This document shows, one piece after another, positions 52,565-61,537 of a DNA stretch of 64,000 bases (position 1 is the stretch's first letter; each line of letters starts with the position of its first letter). A program made the translations under genes and the position numbers. Origin of the DNA: Clostridium sp. KNHs214 (GTDB taxonomy: Bacteria; Bacillota; Clostridia; Clostridiales; Clostridiaceae); contig NZ_JQMW01000009.1 in NCBI RefSeq assembly GCF_000744935.1, forward strand, positions 372,001 through 436,000. The letters are read 5' to 3'. Under the pieces are notes generated by a model. It was not told the DNA's origin, searched no databases, and saw only the letters and a program-made list of their open reading frames with translations.

Positions 52565-53071
52565 ATGGAAGAAATTACTGCGTGCTATTATAAATCTCCT
52601 ATTGGTACCATAGAGATAAAAGGAGTTGCAAAAGGAATTACGTCAGTACAATTTGTAGAAAAGCAGTTAGAAAATAATAAATATATTTATGAAGGAGATA
52701 ATAAGAAAATATATCCGGTGATAATCCAGTGTAAAAATCAGCTGGAGGAGTATTTTAATGGTGATAGAGAAGAGTTTCAATTAGATATTATATTAAAAGG
52801 AACTTCCTTTCAAAATAAAGTTTGGAATGAGCTTGTTAAAATACCTTTTGGAACTACAGTATCATATAAATATATAGCAGAAGCTGTAGGTAACAGTAAA
52901 GCCTTTAGGGCAGTTGGAAATGCAAATAATAAAAATCCCATAACTATTGTAGTTCCATGTCATAGAGTGATTGGTGAGAATAATAAATTAGTAGGTTATG
53001 GGGGAGGACTATGGAGGAAAGAATGGCTACTAGACCATGAAAAGAAGTTTTATCATAAAGGTAGCATTTAA
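52565..53071 (+). CDS. ogt: Methylated-DNA--protein-cysteine S-methyltransferase
   Basis: This suicide enzyme removes methyl groups from O6-methylguanine. The 168-residue protein has an N-terminal ribonuclease-like fold, a helix-turn-helix (PFGTTVSYKYIAEAVG), RAVGNANNKNP and the acceptor motif VPCHRVIG. GGAGG precedes the ATG. A gene for a ClpE-like protein follows 48 bp later. Confidence 0.96.
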   Translation: MEEITACYYKSPIGTIEIKGVAKGITSVQFVEKQLENNKYIYEGDNKKIYPVIIQCKNQLEEYFNGDREEFQLDIILKGTSFQNKVWNELVKIPFGTTVSYKYIAEAVGNSKAFRAVGNANNKNPITIVVPCHRVIGENNKLVGYGGGLWRKEWLLDHEKKFYHKGSI

Positions 53072-53119
53072 TATATTAATATATTCAAGTTGAATTTACT
53101 GATAATTGGAGATGATTCT

Positions 53120-55441
53120 ATGCAAATGTGTTCTATTTGTCACAAAAATATAGCAACTATATATACTGCAAAACTACAAAATGGAAAACAAGAAATTATA
53201 GGTCTGTGTATGCAGTGTGCAAAAAAAATGGGATACCCAATGATGGATCAAATAATAAGTGAAACGGGTATTAGTCCAGAAGAGTTTGAGAGTATTTCAC
53301 AGCAAATGAATAGTATGTTACAAAATGTGAATATAGAAGAAGCAATGGAAGAGGTAAAAGAACTACAAGAAGCAGGAGCATTGGGAGAGACTGGAGATGA
53401 AAAGTCTATTTCAAATTTTTTTAATAGTATATTTCCTAATGCTAGAGCTTTTAGACAGCCTGTGGATAATGAAGAAAGTAAAAACGAGGGAGCTTCTAAC
53501 GTAGCAGATACTAAAATAAAAAATAAAAGAGTTAGGAAGAAGAGAAAAAATTTAGAGAACTATGGAATAAATTTAACTAGAAAAGCCAAAGAAGGCGGCG
53601 TAGATAAGGTTATAGGAAGAAATAGAGAAATAGATAGAGTGGTTCAGATATTAAATAGAAGGACTAAGAATAATCCAGTACTTATAGGAGAACCTGGGGT
53701 TGGTAAAACTGCTATAGCTGAAGGACTGGCAGTTAGAATTGTGGAAAAAGAAATACCAGAGAAACTTTTTAATGCAGAAGTATATTTATTAGATTTGACA
53801 TCAGTGGTTGCAGGAACTCAATTTAGAGGTCAATTTGAAGCTAGAATGAAGGCTATTATAGAAGAAGCTAAAGAAAATGGAAATATTATTTTAGTAATAG
53901 ATGAAATACACAACATAATAGGAGTTGGTGAAGCTCAGGGTGGAGCTATAAATGCTGCTAATATTTTAAAGCCAGCACTGGCTAGAGGTGAAATTCAAGT
54001 ACTCGGAGCTACAACTTTAGAGGAGTACAGAAAAAACATAGAAAAGGATTCTGCCTTAGAAAGAAGATTCCAACCAGTATTAGTGGAGGAGCCTTCAGTT
54101 GAAGATACTATAGAAATAGTAAAAGGCATAAAGCATTATTATGAAGATTATCATAAAGTGAAAATATCTGATGAAGTTATAGAAACAGCTACAAATTTAG
54201 CTGAGAGATATATAAATGATAGATTTTTACCTGATAAGGCTATTGATGTTATTGATGAAGCTAGCTCTAGAGCTAATTTAAAGAATAAAGGATTAGTAGA
54301 GATTAAGGCTTTAAAAGAAGAAAAATATAATTTGGAAAAGATTATGGAAGAATCTGCAGATAAAAATGATTACGAAAAGGCAGCTGATTATAAAGTTAAG
54401 TTGTGTAAGATTAAAGAAAAAATAAATCACATGGAAAAGGAATGTAGTCATATAGAATTAACAATAGAAGATGTAGCATTTATAATAGAGTCTTGGACTA
54501 AAATACCTGTTATGAAAGTAACTGAAGAAGAAGGGGATAAATTATTAAACTTAGAAAAAACTCTTCATAGAAGAATAATTGGTCAAGAAAAAGCCGTGGC
54601 TTCTTTAGCCAAAGCCATAAGAAGAAATAGATTAGGGTTTAGCAAAAAGAAAAAACCTTCTTCATTTATATTTGTAGGACCTACGGGAGTAGGAAAGACT
54701 CAACTTGTAAAGACTCTTTCGGAAGAATTGTTTGGCAGTGAGGATTCACTTATAAGAATAGATATGTCAGAGTATATGGAGAAGCATACAGCATCTAAAC
54801 TAATAGGTGCTCCTCCAGGATACGTAGGTTACGATGAAGGAGGACAGTTAACGGAAAAAGTTAGAAGAAAGCCATACTCAGTAATACTCTTAGATGAAAT
54901 TGAAAAAGCACATCCAGATGTTTTTAATATGTTACTTCAAATTTTAGAAGATGGGAGGCTTACAGATAGCCAAGGTAGAACGGTAAATTTTGAAAATACA
55001 GTAATAATAATGACATCTAATGCGGGCACTAATTTTAAATCCGCAGGTATAGGCTTTGCAAATGAAAGCTATAAAATAGTGGAAAACAAGGTAAGAGATG
55101 CTTTGAAAGAAACTTTTAAGCCAGAGTTTTTAAACAGAGTGGATGAAATAGTAATATTCTCTAGTTTAACTAGGGATGAACTACACGAAATTTTAGATTT
55201 AATGTTAAAGGAAGTAATGGGGGAAATTAAAGAAAAGGGAATAAATGTTGAAATATCTGAGGAAGTGAAAGAATTCATATTACAAAAGGGTTATGATCCT
55301 AAATATGGAGCAAGACCTTTAAGAAGAGCAATACAAAAGTATATTGAGGACGAAATAGTAGAGCAGTATTTACAAAAAAGGTTTAAAAAAGGTCATACTA
55401 TAAAAGTTATATTGGAACATGGAGAAGTGAAAATAAAATAA
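53120..55441 (+). CDS. ClpE/ClpC-type AAA+ unfoldase with N-terminal zinc finger
   Basis: This 773-residue Hsp100 chaperone feeds proteins to ClpP. The N terminus has a C4 zinc finger (CSICHK ... CMQCAK), as in ClpE, instead of the N-domain repeats of ClpC. AAA-1 ([21 protein letters not shown]-like) and AAA-2 ([31 protein letters not shown]) are complete. A UVR-like coiled segment ([19 protein letters not shown]) lies between, and the C-terminal domain has [15 protein letters not shown]. The ATG at 53120 is preceded by GGAGATG; the TTG-initiated frame from 53090 begins upstream of that site. CtsR sites were not recognised. Confidence 0.9.
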   Translation: MQMCSICHKNIATIYTAKLQNGKQEIIGLCMQCAKKMGYPMMDQIISETGISPEEFESISQQMNSMLQNVNIEEAMEEVKELQEAGALGETGDEKSISNFFNSIFPNARAFRQPVDNEESKNEGASNVADTKIKNKRVRKKRKNLENYGINLTRKAKEGGVDKVIGRNREIDRVVQILNRRTKNNPVLIGEPGVGKTAIAEGLAVRIVEKEIPEKLFNAEVYLLDLTSVVAGTQFRGQFEARMKAIIEEAKENGNIILVIDEIHNIIGVGEAQGGAINAANILKPALARGEIQVLGATTLEEYRKNIEKDSALERRFQPVLVEEPSVEDTIEIVKGIKHYYEDYHKVKISDEVIETATNLAERYINDRFLPDKAIDVIDEASSRANLKNKGLVEIKALKEEKYNLEKIMEESADKNDYEKAADYKVKLCKIKEKINHMEKECSHIELTIEDVAFIIESWTKIPVMKVTEEEGDKLLNLEKTLHRRIIGQEKAVASLAKAIRRNRLGFSKKKKPSSFIFVGPTGVGKTQLVKTLSEELFGSEDSLIRIDMSEYMEKHTASKLIGAPPGYVGYDEGGQLTEKVRRKPYSVILLDEIEKAHPDVFNMLLQILEDGRLTDSQGRTVNFENTVIIMTSNAGTNFKSAGIGFANESYKIVENKVRDALKETFKPEFLNRVDEIVIFSSLTRDELHEILDLMLKEVMGEIKEKGINVEISEEVKEFILQKGYDPKYGARPLRRAIQKYIEDEIVEQYLQKRFKKGHTIKVILEHGEVKIK

Positions 55442-55445
55442 TTTG

Positions 55446-55474
55446 AAACCAGGAGACTATATTCCTGGTTTTTT
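55446..55474 (+). terminator. Terminator after the Clp gene
   Basis: ACCAGGA pairs with TCCTGGT across eight bases, followed by TTTTTT. Confidence 0.85.
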
Positions 55475-55590
55475 AAGAGCATAATAAAATCTTTTATCAT
55501 ATGTTCTATTTCATATTAGTGATAAAAGTGGTATAATTAGGTTATATTCAAGTATCATATAAAATAATTACTCATACAAAGGATGATTTT

Positions 55591-56070
55591 ATGTTAAAGG
55601 TTTCGTTACTAGTGATGGTGTTGAGAGGAATGCCAGAATTATATTTGATGTTTGTGTTAATGTATATATTAGATCATAAACCAATTAATAGATTTAAAAT
55701 AATGTTGTCTACTATAATCATGAGTGCAATAACTTATTTTGTTAGATTTCTCCCAATACACTTTGGAGTACATACAATAATAGCAATTGCATTCAATATT
55801 ATTTTTGCGGTTTATATAAATAAAATTAGTCCAATAAAGGTTATGTCAAGTGCTCTTATTGGAGCAATAATGTTGTTTTTATGTGAAGGTATAAATTTAT
55901 GGATTGTACAAAGGTTTTTTAATGTATCCTTTTCGCAAGGTTCCATAAGGACACTTAGAGAGTTTATATTTTCACTTCCAGCTTTATTTTTATTTTTAAT
56001 TATTATATTCATTTGGAAAAAAATGTTCAATGAGGAGGAAGTTTGTACTAGTGATTCAAAGAATATGTGA
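55591..56070 (+). CDS. Small membrane protein preceding AgrB, AgrC-sensor-like
   Basis: The 159-residue product has about five TM helices and a short charged tail (KKMFNEEEVCTSDSKNM). Its size and hydrophobic pattern (LRGMPELYLMFVLMYIL, INRFKIMLSTIIM) resemble the N-terminal sensor half of AgrC-type histidine kinases, but no kinase domain follows. Its last 20 bases overlap the start of agrB, so translation is probably coupled. It may be a truncated receptor or an accessory to peptide processing. The assignment by resemblance is tentative. Confidence 0.7.
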   Translation: MLKVSLLVMVLRGMPELYLMFVLMYILDHKPINRFKIMLSTIIMSAITYFVRFLPIHFGVHTIIAIAFNIIFAVYINKISPIKVMSSALIGAIMLFLCEGINLWIVQRFFNVSFSQGSIRTLREFIFSLPALFLFLIIIFIWKKMFNEEEVCTSDSKNM

Positions 56071-56731
56071 TAAATTATCAAAGTATATATCTCATAATTT
56101 AAAATTAGACAAAGATAGGGAAGAAGTAATATCATATGGTGTATTTGCTTGTATTCAAACTACATATTCAATTTTGTTTATAATAATTGTGAGCTTAGCT
56201 TTAGGGGTATTAAAAGAAGCTCTTATATTTTCATTTAGTGCAAGTTTTTTAAGAAGAACTTCTGGAGGAGTGCATTCTAGTACCCCTAGTAGGTGTGCCA
56301 TAACTGGAGCAATTGTATCAGGCATTATTGCATGGCTTATTAAAAGATTTTCAAATAACATAAATTTAAATTTACTTATAATAGTTAATATATTGATTTT
56401 CTTAATATCGTATTACTTAGTAAGTAAATTAGCCCCAGTGGATAGCAAGTCAAAACCTATAAAAAGCAAAGAAAAGAGAAATATTTTAAGAAAAAAATCT
56501 ATTAAAATATGGGGTGTTTTATTTTTAATTAGCACCTTTTTCATATTTTTTTATTATATATACAATAATAAAATTTTATTAACATTTAGTATGTGTGTAA
56601 GTACAGGAGTATTATGGCAAACATTAAGTCTTACACAATTTGGACAAGCTTTTATTAACTTTACAGATATAATTTTTAATAAAATAAAATTTTTGTTTGG
56701 AGGTGTACTAGATGAAAAAAAGAATAATTAA
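56051..56731 (+). CDS. agrB: AgrB-like autoinducer-processing protease
   Basis: AgrB is a membrane cysteine protease that cleaves AgrD and forms its thiolactone ring. The 226-residue protein has about six TM helices and the catalytic motif GGVHSSTPSRC, with H75 and C82 in the expected spacing. The GTG at 56051 is twelve bases after AGGAGG; an ATG at 56030 overlaps that site and is rejected. It overlaps the preceding gene by 20 bp and the following agrD by 20 bp, so the three are one transcript. Confidence 0.93.
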   Translation: MIQRICDKLSKYISHNLKLDKDREEVISYGVFACIQTTYSILFIIIVSLALGVLKEALIFSFSASFLRRTSGGVHSSTPSRCAITGAIVSGIIAWLIKRFSNNINLNLLIIVNILIFLISYYLVSKLAPVDSKSKPIKSKEKRNILRKKSIKIWGVLFLISTFFIFFYYIYNNKILLTFSMCVSTGVLWQTLSLTQFGQAFINFTDIIFNKIKFLFGGVLDEKKNN

Positions 56732-56849
56732 AGGTATATTAGGTTTAGGTGCAGTATTATTTACATCTATAGCATTGACTACATCTGCTTATGCATGTTT
56801 CTTTTTTATGTATCAACCAGAAGAACCTAAATGCTTAAGAGAAGAATAA
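56712..56849 (+). CDS. agrD: AgrD-like cyclic peptide autoinducer precursor (45 aa)
   Basis: The tiny precursor has an amphipathic/hydrophobic leader (MKKRIIKGILGLGAVLF), a core with Cys29 in AYACFFFMYQPEEPK and a charged tail CLREE. The QPEEPK-like motif after the ring is conserved in clostridial AgrD. AgrB would cut after the ring region and link Cys29 to a downstream carboxyl, probably giving a five-residue ring CFFFM or CFFFMY-type thiolactone. GGAGG lies eight bases before the ATG, and the gene overlaps the agrB end by 20 bp. The exact mature peptide is inferred. Confidence 0.92.
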   Translation: MKKRIIKGILGLGAVLFTSIALTTSAYACFFFMYQPEEPKCLREE

Positions 56850-56850
56850 T

Positions 56851-56882
56851 AATTTAAGGGTGGTGAATACCACCTTTAAATT
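56851..56882 (+). terminator. Hairpin between agrD and the GGDEF gene
   Basis: AATTTAAGGGTGGT and ACCACCTTTAAATT form a 14-bp stem (one G-T pair) with loop GAAT but without a T-run. It could be a weak terminator or a processing/stability hairpin that raises agrD relative to the next gene. Confidence 0.55.
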
Positions 56883-56911
56883 TACAAATTTAATTTGAGA
56901 GAGTGACTTTT

Positions 56912-58606
56912 ATGAATAAAGTTCAAAATATTAAAAGTAAGAAAATAAATGAAATAGTAGCTATAGTAAAATTGGCATCTTTGCTTTTTTGTGGAATAAT
57001 AATTTTTCAATACTATTCAAGTAAAAGCAACCAGTTTATGCATTTTCATAAAAATTATTACTATATGTTTATGACGCTTTCAGCAACCTTAATATTGATA
57101 CTGATATATACATTATGGAATATTTTTTCACGGAAAGAATCTATATTCAAAAAATATGTTTTTATGCAACAAGTTGAGAATATATACTTTATAATTTTAT
57201 TTATGTACTTAGTTATTCGATCAGGAGGTCACTTAAGTCCATATAAATTTATATTTATGCTTATAATTATAACCTCTAATATTCAATTAGGAATAAATTC
57301 AGGAATTTTTGTATCAGTAGTGTCATCAACTTTTATTTTAGCTTTAGATTTGATAAGCGTTAAAAATGTGGAGGTAAACACATTCTTTGAAAATGATTTA
57401 ATATTATCAGGTGTGTTTATTTTAACAAGTATTTCTTTGGGGTATTATGTAAAAATAGAAGAAGAACATAATGCAAAGCTATCTGAAATGGTTAATCTTG
57501 ATGGCTTGACAGGAGTGTACAATCATAGATATTTTCAAGAGATATTAAAAGAAAAAATAAACGAAGCTGGAAAGTTGAAGGAAAATTTATCTATATTGTT
57601 TTTGGATATAGATTATTTTAAGTATTATAATGATTTATATGGACATCAAAATGGCGACAAAGTATTAGAAAAAATAGGAGACATATTAAAAAACAATGTA
57701 AGAGAAATAGATGTAGTTGCAAGATATGGAGGCGAAGAATTTGCGGTTATAATGCCTAAAGCCTTTGAAAAAGAAGCAATACAGGTGGCAGAAAAAATAA
57801 GAGTAGCTGTGGAGAAATATAAATTTCAAGGAGAAGAGAATCAGCCTAATGGGAATTTAACCGTTTCTATAGGGGTATCAAGCTTCCCAGATAAGGCAAA
57901 AAATGATTTAGAACTTTTAAAAAGCGTTGATGATGCATTATATAGGGCAAAGTTTTTTCATAAAAATAGAGTTGAAAGCTATTATTCAGTTTTAGAAGAA
58001 TTAAAAAGGGATATAGAAGAAGAACATATTGATTTAATAACTTCTATAAAAACATTAATTAGTATAATTAATGCTAAAGATAGATATACATATGGACATG
58101 TGGAGAGAGTGGTTGTTTACTGTAAGCTCATGGCGGAAAGCTTAAACTTATCAGAAAAAGAGAAAAAAATATTAATATATGGTGCATATATGCATGATAT
58201 AGGTAAAATAAATATACCAGAGGTAGTAATAAATAAAAGGATGCCACTTACGAAGGAAGAATGGGAAATGCTGAAACAGCATCCGCAAAAGGGTGTGGAG
58301 ATTATAAAACCAGTAGGGTCATTAAAAGATACTACTCCCTTAATTTTGCATCATCATGAAAGGTATGATGGTAGTGGCTACCCATATGGTTTAAGTGGAA
58401 AAAATATACCTTATTTGGCTAGAATATTAACAGTAGTTGATAGTTTTGATGCTATGACATCTAACAGGCCATATAATACAAAGAAAAGCTATGATGAGGC
58501 TATAGAAGAATTGAAAAAATGCAGTGGAACTCAATTTGATCCAATTTTGGCGGAAAAATTTATTCAGGTTGTTGTAGGTAATAAGAGTAAGTTTGATGAA
58601 ATGTAG
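56912..58606 (+). CDS. Membrane GGDEF / HD-GYP cyclic-di-GMP protein
   Basis: The 564-residue protein has about six N-terminal TM helices (~15-185), a GGDEF domain (RYGGEEFAVIMP at ~270, intact for diguanylate cyclase), and an HD-GYP domain (HDIGKINIPE and HHERYDGSGYP) expected to hydrolyse cyclic-di-GMP. Both activities may be present and oppositely controlled. The ATG at 56912 follows GAGAGAGTG. It lies 62 bp after agrD, and no AgrC or AgrA is found, so the membrane part could be a receptor. The IS begins 15 bp after its stop. Confidence 0.93.
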   Translation: MNKVQNIKSKKINEIVAIVKLASLLFCGIIIFQYYSSKSNQFMHFHKNYYYMFMTLSATLILILIYTLWNIFSRKESIFKKYVFMQQVENIYFIILFMYLVIRSGGHLSPYKFIFMLIIITSNIQLGINSGIFVSVVSSTFILALDLISVKNVEVNTFFENDLILSGVFILTSISLGYYVKIEEEHNAKLSEMVNLDGLTGVYNHRYFQEILKEKINEAGKLKENLSILFLDIDYFKYYNDLYGHQNGDKVLEKIGDILKNNVREIDVVARYGGEEFAVIMPKAFEKEAIQVAEKIRVAVEKYKFQGEENQPNGNLTVSIGVSSFPDKAKNDLELLKSVDDALYRAKFFHKNRVESYYSVLEELKRDIEEEHIDLITSIKTLISIINAKDRYTYGHVERVVVYCKLMAESLNLSEKEKKILIYGAYMHDIGKINIPEVVINKRMPLTKEEWEMLKQHPQKGVEIIKPVGSLKDTTPLILHHHERYDGSGYPYGLSGKNIPYLARILTVVDSFDAMTSNRPYNTKKSYDEAIEELKKCSGTQFDPILAEKFIQVVVGNKSKFDEM

Positions 58607-58620
58607 ATATTTAAAATTCA

Positions 58621-60012
58621 CAGGGCAAACGCATATGATTTTTTGGCGCTAGCCCTTTTATTTTGTTGAAATAATGCTTATAATTTAAATTGTACAAAAG
58701 ATAGAAAGGAAGATTATTATTAAACCAAACATGTTTGATATTGAAAGTATAATATTTGATGCATTTAATGAGGTCGAAGACCCACGAGGCGATAACAAGA
58801 GACATAAATTTATAGATATAATCGGTATAGCACTATGTGCTGTAACCAGTGGAATGGAATCTTATAATGAAATTGAAGAATTTGGAGAGTCAAGTGAAGA
58901 GTGGCTAAAGCAATATTTTGAGTTACCTAATGGAATTCCTTCACATGATACATTCAATAGGGTATTTTCCCAAATAAATCCTAAACAATTTCAAAAATGT
59001 TTTAATGAATTAATGAAGAATTTAGCTGAATTAGTAAATGGAGAAGTAGTATCTATAGATGGTAAAACAGTGAGAGGATCATCTTGTAATAGTTCAAATC
59101 AAAAATCAATTCATATGGTTAGTGCTTGGGCAAATCAGAATCAGGTAGTTTTAGGGCAAATCAAAACAGATGATAAATCAAATGAAATCACAGCAATTCC
59201 AAAATTAATTGAACTATTAGAATTAAAAGATACTATTGTTACAATTGATGCTATGGGAACTCAAAAGAAAATAGCAGAAGTTATTATAGAAAAAGAGGCT
59301 GACTATGTGTTGGCATTAAAAGAAAATCAGAAAACTCTTCATGACAATGTTGAATTATTTTTTGACTCTATATTGAGATATAAAAGTACAGATATAAAAG
59401 TACAAACCCATACTACTCATGATAAAGATCATGGGAGAATTGAAGCACGAAAATACTTTTTAGTTAATGAAATTTCATGGCTAGATAATAAAGAAGACTG
59501 GAGAAATATTCAATCTATAGGTATGGTTGAAAGAAAACGAATTGTAGGAGATAAAGAAACTTTTGAGCGAAGCTACTATATAACAAGTTTAGAGTCTATA
59601 GAGTTATTCTCAAATGCAGTTAGGCAACATTGGGGTATAGAAAATAAGCTCCATTGGGTTTTAGACGTATCTTTTAATGAGGATAAATGTAGAGCTAGAA
59701 AAGATAATTCAGCTGAAAATTTGGCTGTCTTACGACATTTAGCCTTAAATCTACTTAGACAAGAAAAAACTTTAAAGAAAAGTTTAAATATAAAAAAAGT
59801 TAAATGTGCATTAGATAAAAAATATCTAGAAAAAGTTATTTTCGACCCTCTACGAGGTAAAGAATAAAGAATATTAAAATACCACTAGGGAAAGTCTATG
59901 AATAGTTTTTTCAATATTCACTTTATTTATAGTAGCTCATTTATTTTACATATTTTATAAAAACGCATCTTTATATTGAAAGAAATACAATATAAAGATG
60001 CGTTTGCCCTGT
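58621..60012. mobile_element. Intact ISAs1-family insertion sequence
   Basis: Terminal inverted repeats CAGGGCAAACGCAT (58621-58634) and ATGCGTTTGCCCTG (59999-60012) bound a 1392-bp element with one transposase gene. The 10-bp target duplication TTAAAATTCA flanks it at 58611-58620 and 60013-60022, so insertion is recent enough to keep perfect direct repeats. The right end is a long hairpin (59962-60007, AAACGCATCTTTATATTG paired with its complement), which places the right TIR in a stem and can stop transcription from within. Confidence 0.95.
58731..59867 (+). CDS. ISAs1 family transposase
   Basis: This DDE transposase has 378 residues counted from the first ATG. It shows the N-terminal DPRGDNKRHKFIDIIGIALCA, the catalytic region VSIDGKTVRGS, TIDAMGTQKKIA, and ENKLHWVLDVSFNEDKCRARKDNSAEN with the late acidic residue. 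The ATG at 58731 lacks a nearby ribosome site, but AAAGGAAG lies six bases before an in-frame ATT (58719), giving a start KPNMFD. A non-canonical ATT start is thus possible. It is intact. Confidence 0.93.
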   Translation: MFDIESIIFDAFNEVEDPRGDNKRHKFIDIIGIALCAVTSGMESYNEIEEFGESSEEWLKQYFELPNGIPSHDTFNRVFSQINPKQFQKCFNELMKNLAELVNGEVVSIDGKTVRGSSCNSSNQKSIHMVSAWANQNQVVLGQIKTDDKSNEITAIPKLIELLELKDTIVTIDAMGTQKKIAEVIIEKEADYVLALKENQKTLHDNVELFFDSILRYKSTDIKVQTHTTHDKDHGRIEARKYFLVNEISWLDNKEDWRNIQSIGMVERKRIVGDKETFERSYYITSLESIELFSNAVRQHWGIENKLHWVLDVSFNEDKCRARKDNSAENLAVLRHLALNLLRQEKTLKKSLNIKKVKCALDKKYLEKVIFDPLRGKE

Positions 60013-60082
60013 TAAAATTCATTAAAAGTATTGCAATTTTATATTAGATTTTGTATAATAATGTCGAAGAGAAAATTATATA

Positions 60083-60270
60083 AGAATTATATTTCTGGGA
60101 TATTTGTTAGCTCTTATTTTGAACCTACAGTTTGCAAAAGGGAATTCAATATTCAAATGTATAAATGAGCTATAAGACCTTTTAGGCCAGTTCGTGGAAG
60201 CGTTTATGAGAATACCCACCTATCTAGAGGATAGGTGTCAAAATTAGAGTGGCGGTATTTCGGATTTAAT
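60083..60270 (+). ncRNA. ssrS: 6S RNA
   Basis: The 5' segment ATTTCTGGGATATTTGTTAGCTC (60091 onward) and the 3' segment AGTGGCGGTATTTCGGATTT (60248-60267) mirror the closing-stem ends of known 6S RNA (for example TTTCTCTGAGAT and GGCGGCATCTCGGAGAT of E. coli). TAGCTC/GAGCTA and CACCTATC/GATAGGTG stems lie inside. 6S RNA mimics an open promoter and binds housekeeping RNA polymerase. A terminator follows at 60292. There is no open reading frame. Confidence 0.85.
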
Positions 60271-60291
60271 TTATAAAAAATAAATGATTAT

Positions 60292-60320
60292 AAAGCAGAG
60301 AGTATTCTCTGCTTTTTTGT
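60292..60320 (+). terminator. Terminator of 6S RNA
   Basis: AAGCAGAGA pairs with TCTCTGCTT around GTAT, followed by TTTTTT. Confidence 0.88.
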
Positions 60321-60327
60321 TATGTAT

Positions 60328-60481
60328 ATGAGAAGAAATAACAAGTCAAATATTCTGGTATATTTTGTGTCAGACAAGGAAGTAGGGTTCAGCCTTAGGT
60401 AGGACTATCTGCGGGTTCTACTCACGCAGTATGACGTAAAATAGATTAGCATACTGGCTTGTTATTTATTTGAATGTGCCT
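60328..60481. repeat. Family B repeat, copy 4
   Basis: Oriented opposite to copies 2 and 3, it begins ATGAGAAGAAATAACAAGTCA and ends TTGTTATTTATTTGAATGTGCC. The central GAC/GTC palindrome TGTCAGACAAGG and CTATCTGCGGGTTCT are shared. In this orientation a short frame starting ATGAGAAGAAATAAC stays open for 24 codons. Confidence 0.78.
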
Positions 60482-60558
60482 TATATTTAATATCATGGTT
60501 ACATGTGGTAAAATATAAATAATACTAAATATAAATTCCTTTTGTAAGGAGATATAGC

Positions 60559-60594
60559 ATGTTAAATATGACTGTTCTTGAGTTGAACTTGTGA
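60559..60594 (+). other. Tiny open frame with strong ribosome site (possible leader)
   Basis: AAGGAGA lies six bases before ATG, and the frame encodes 11 residues (MLNMTVLELNL) and stops 49 bp before the next gene. It could be a leader peptide, or the 5' remnant of a disrupted gene. No hairpin-terminator pair was recognised after it. Confidence 0.3.
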
Positions 60595-60643
60595 TATTTT
60601 ATCTGTAGTATTAGTTTGCTAGATTAGGAAAGGAAGGAATAAT

Positions 60644-61432
60644 ATGACTTGTAAATTTGGAATGCCTACATTAATTGAAAAAGATAGTATTGAGGACAAC
60701 GTAGTATTATGCAATGAATTAGGATTAGATTTTGTGGAGTTAAACATGAATTTACCTTATTGTATGCCTGAAAATAATAGCCTTGAGGATTTAATGAAAT
60801 TAAAAGAAAAATATAATGTGGAGTTCACTTTACATTTTCCAGAAGAAATTGATTTTGGGTGTTTTTATGAGGAAGTAAGAGAAGCAAATATTAGGCTTTT
60901 TAAGTATATTGCTACTTGGGCTTCAAAATTTGGAGCTAAAAAAATTAATATTCATTTAAACTCAGGGGTATACTTTACATTACCACATAAGAAGATGTTT
61001 GTATACGAGAAAAACAATGAATTATTTACGGACAAGCTTAAAGATTCTTTGAATAATATAATTGCTGTTGCAGAGCCTTTAGACATAAAGGTATGTGTTG
61101 AAAATATGCAAGTACATAAATTTGTAGAAGAAGCTTTTTTAGAGCTATGTGATGTCTCTGGAGTGAATTTTACGTGGGATGTGGGGCACGATGCTATGAC
61201 TGGATATAAAATAAAAAATATATACTTAAATCATCCATATAAAGTTAGTCATATGCATTTGCATGATTATAACGGAATAAGCGATCATCAAGTGTTGTTT
61301 GATGGTGATATTCCTTTAAAAGAAAGAATTGAATTTGCAGAAGAAAATAAATTAAGCGTGCTAATTGAGACAAAAACCGTAGAGTCACTTAAGGAGTCAG
61401 TAAAAAGGCTTAGGGAATGTTCACTATTATAA
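60644..61432 (+). CDS. Sugar phosphate isomerase/epimerase-like TIM-barrel protein
   Basis: This is a 262-residue AP-endonuclease-2/xylose-isomerase-like domain protein. It contains VELNMNLPY, FTLHFPEEID, INIHLNSG, VCVENMQ, FTWDVGHD, HMHLHDYNGISDHQ and VLIETK, with Glu/His/Asp metal ligands at the typical barrel positions. It has no signal peptide. AAAGGAAGG precedes the ATG. It probably isomerises or epimerises a sugar or related polyol, but relatives have diverse roles and the substrate is unknown. Confidence 0.85.
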   Translation: MTCKFGMPTLIEKDSIEDNVVLCNELGLDFVELNMNLPYCMPENNSLEDLMKLKEKYNVEFTLHFPEEIDFGCFYEEVREANIRLFKYIATWASKFGAKKINIHLNSGVYFTLPHKKMFVYEKNNELFTDKLKDSLNNIIAVAEPLDIKVCVENMQVHKFVEEAFLELCDVSGVNFTWDVGHDAMTGYKIKNIYLNHPYKVSHMHLHDYNGISDHQVLFDGDIPLKERIEFAEENKLSVLIETKTVESLKESVKRLRECSLL

Positions 61433-61537
61433 ATATAGTAATAGGCATAAAAGTATGAATTACTTTGTGGATTATTGCATGTACAAGTAAATATACTATA
61501 TTTGTATTAAGAATTTACAGAGGGGAGAGTAGGGGCT

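Noticed and set aside
55591-56070. 159-residue protein as a full AgrC kinase or a mis-split one
   Set aside because: No H-box or ATPase domain follows in any frame; the next gene is AgrB.
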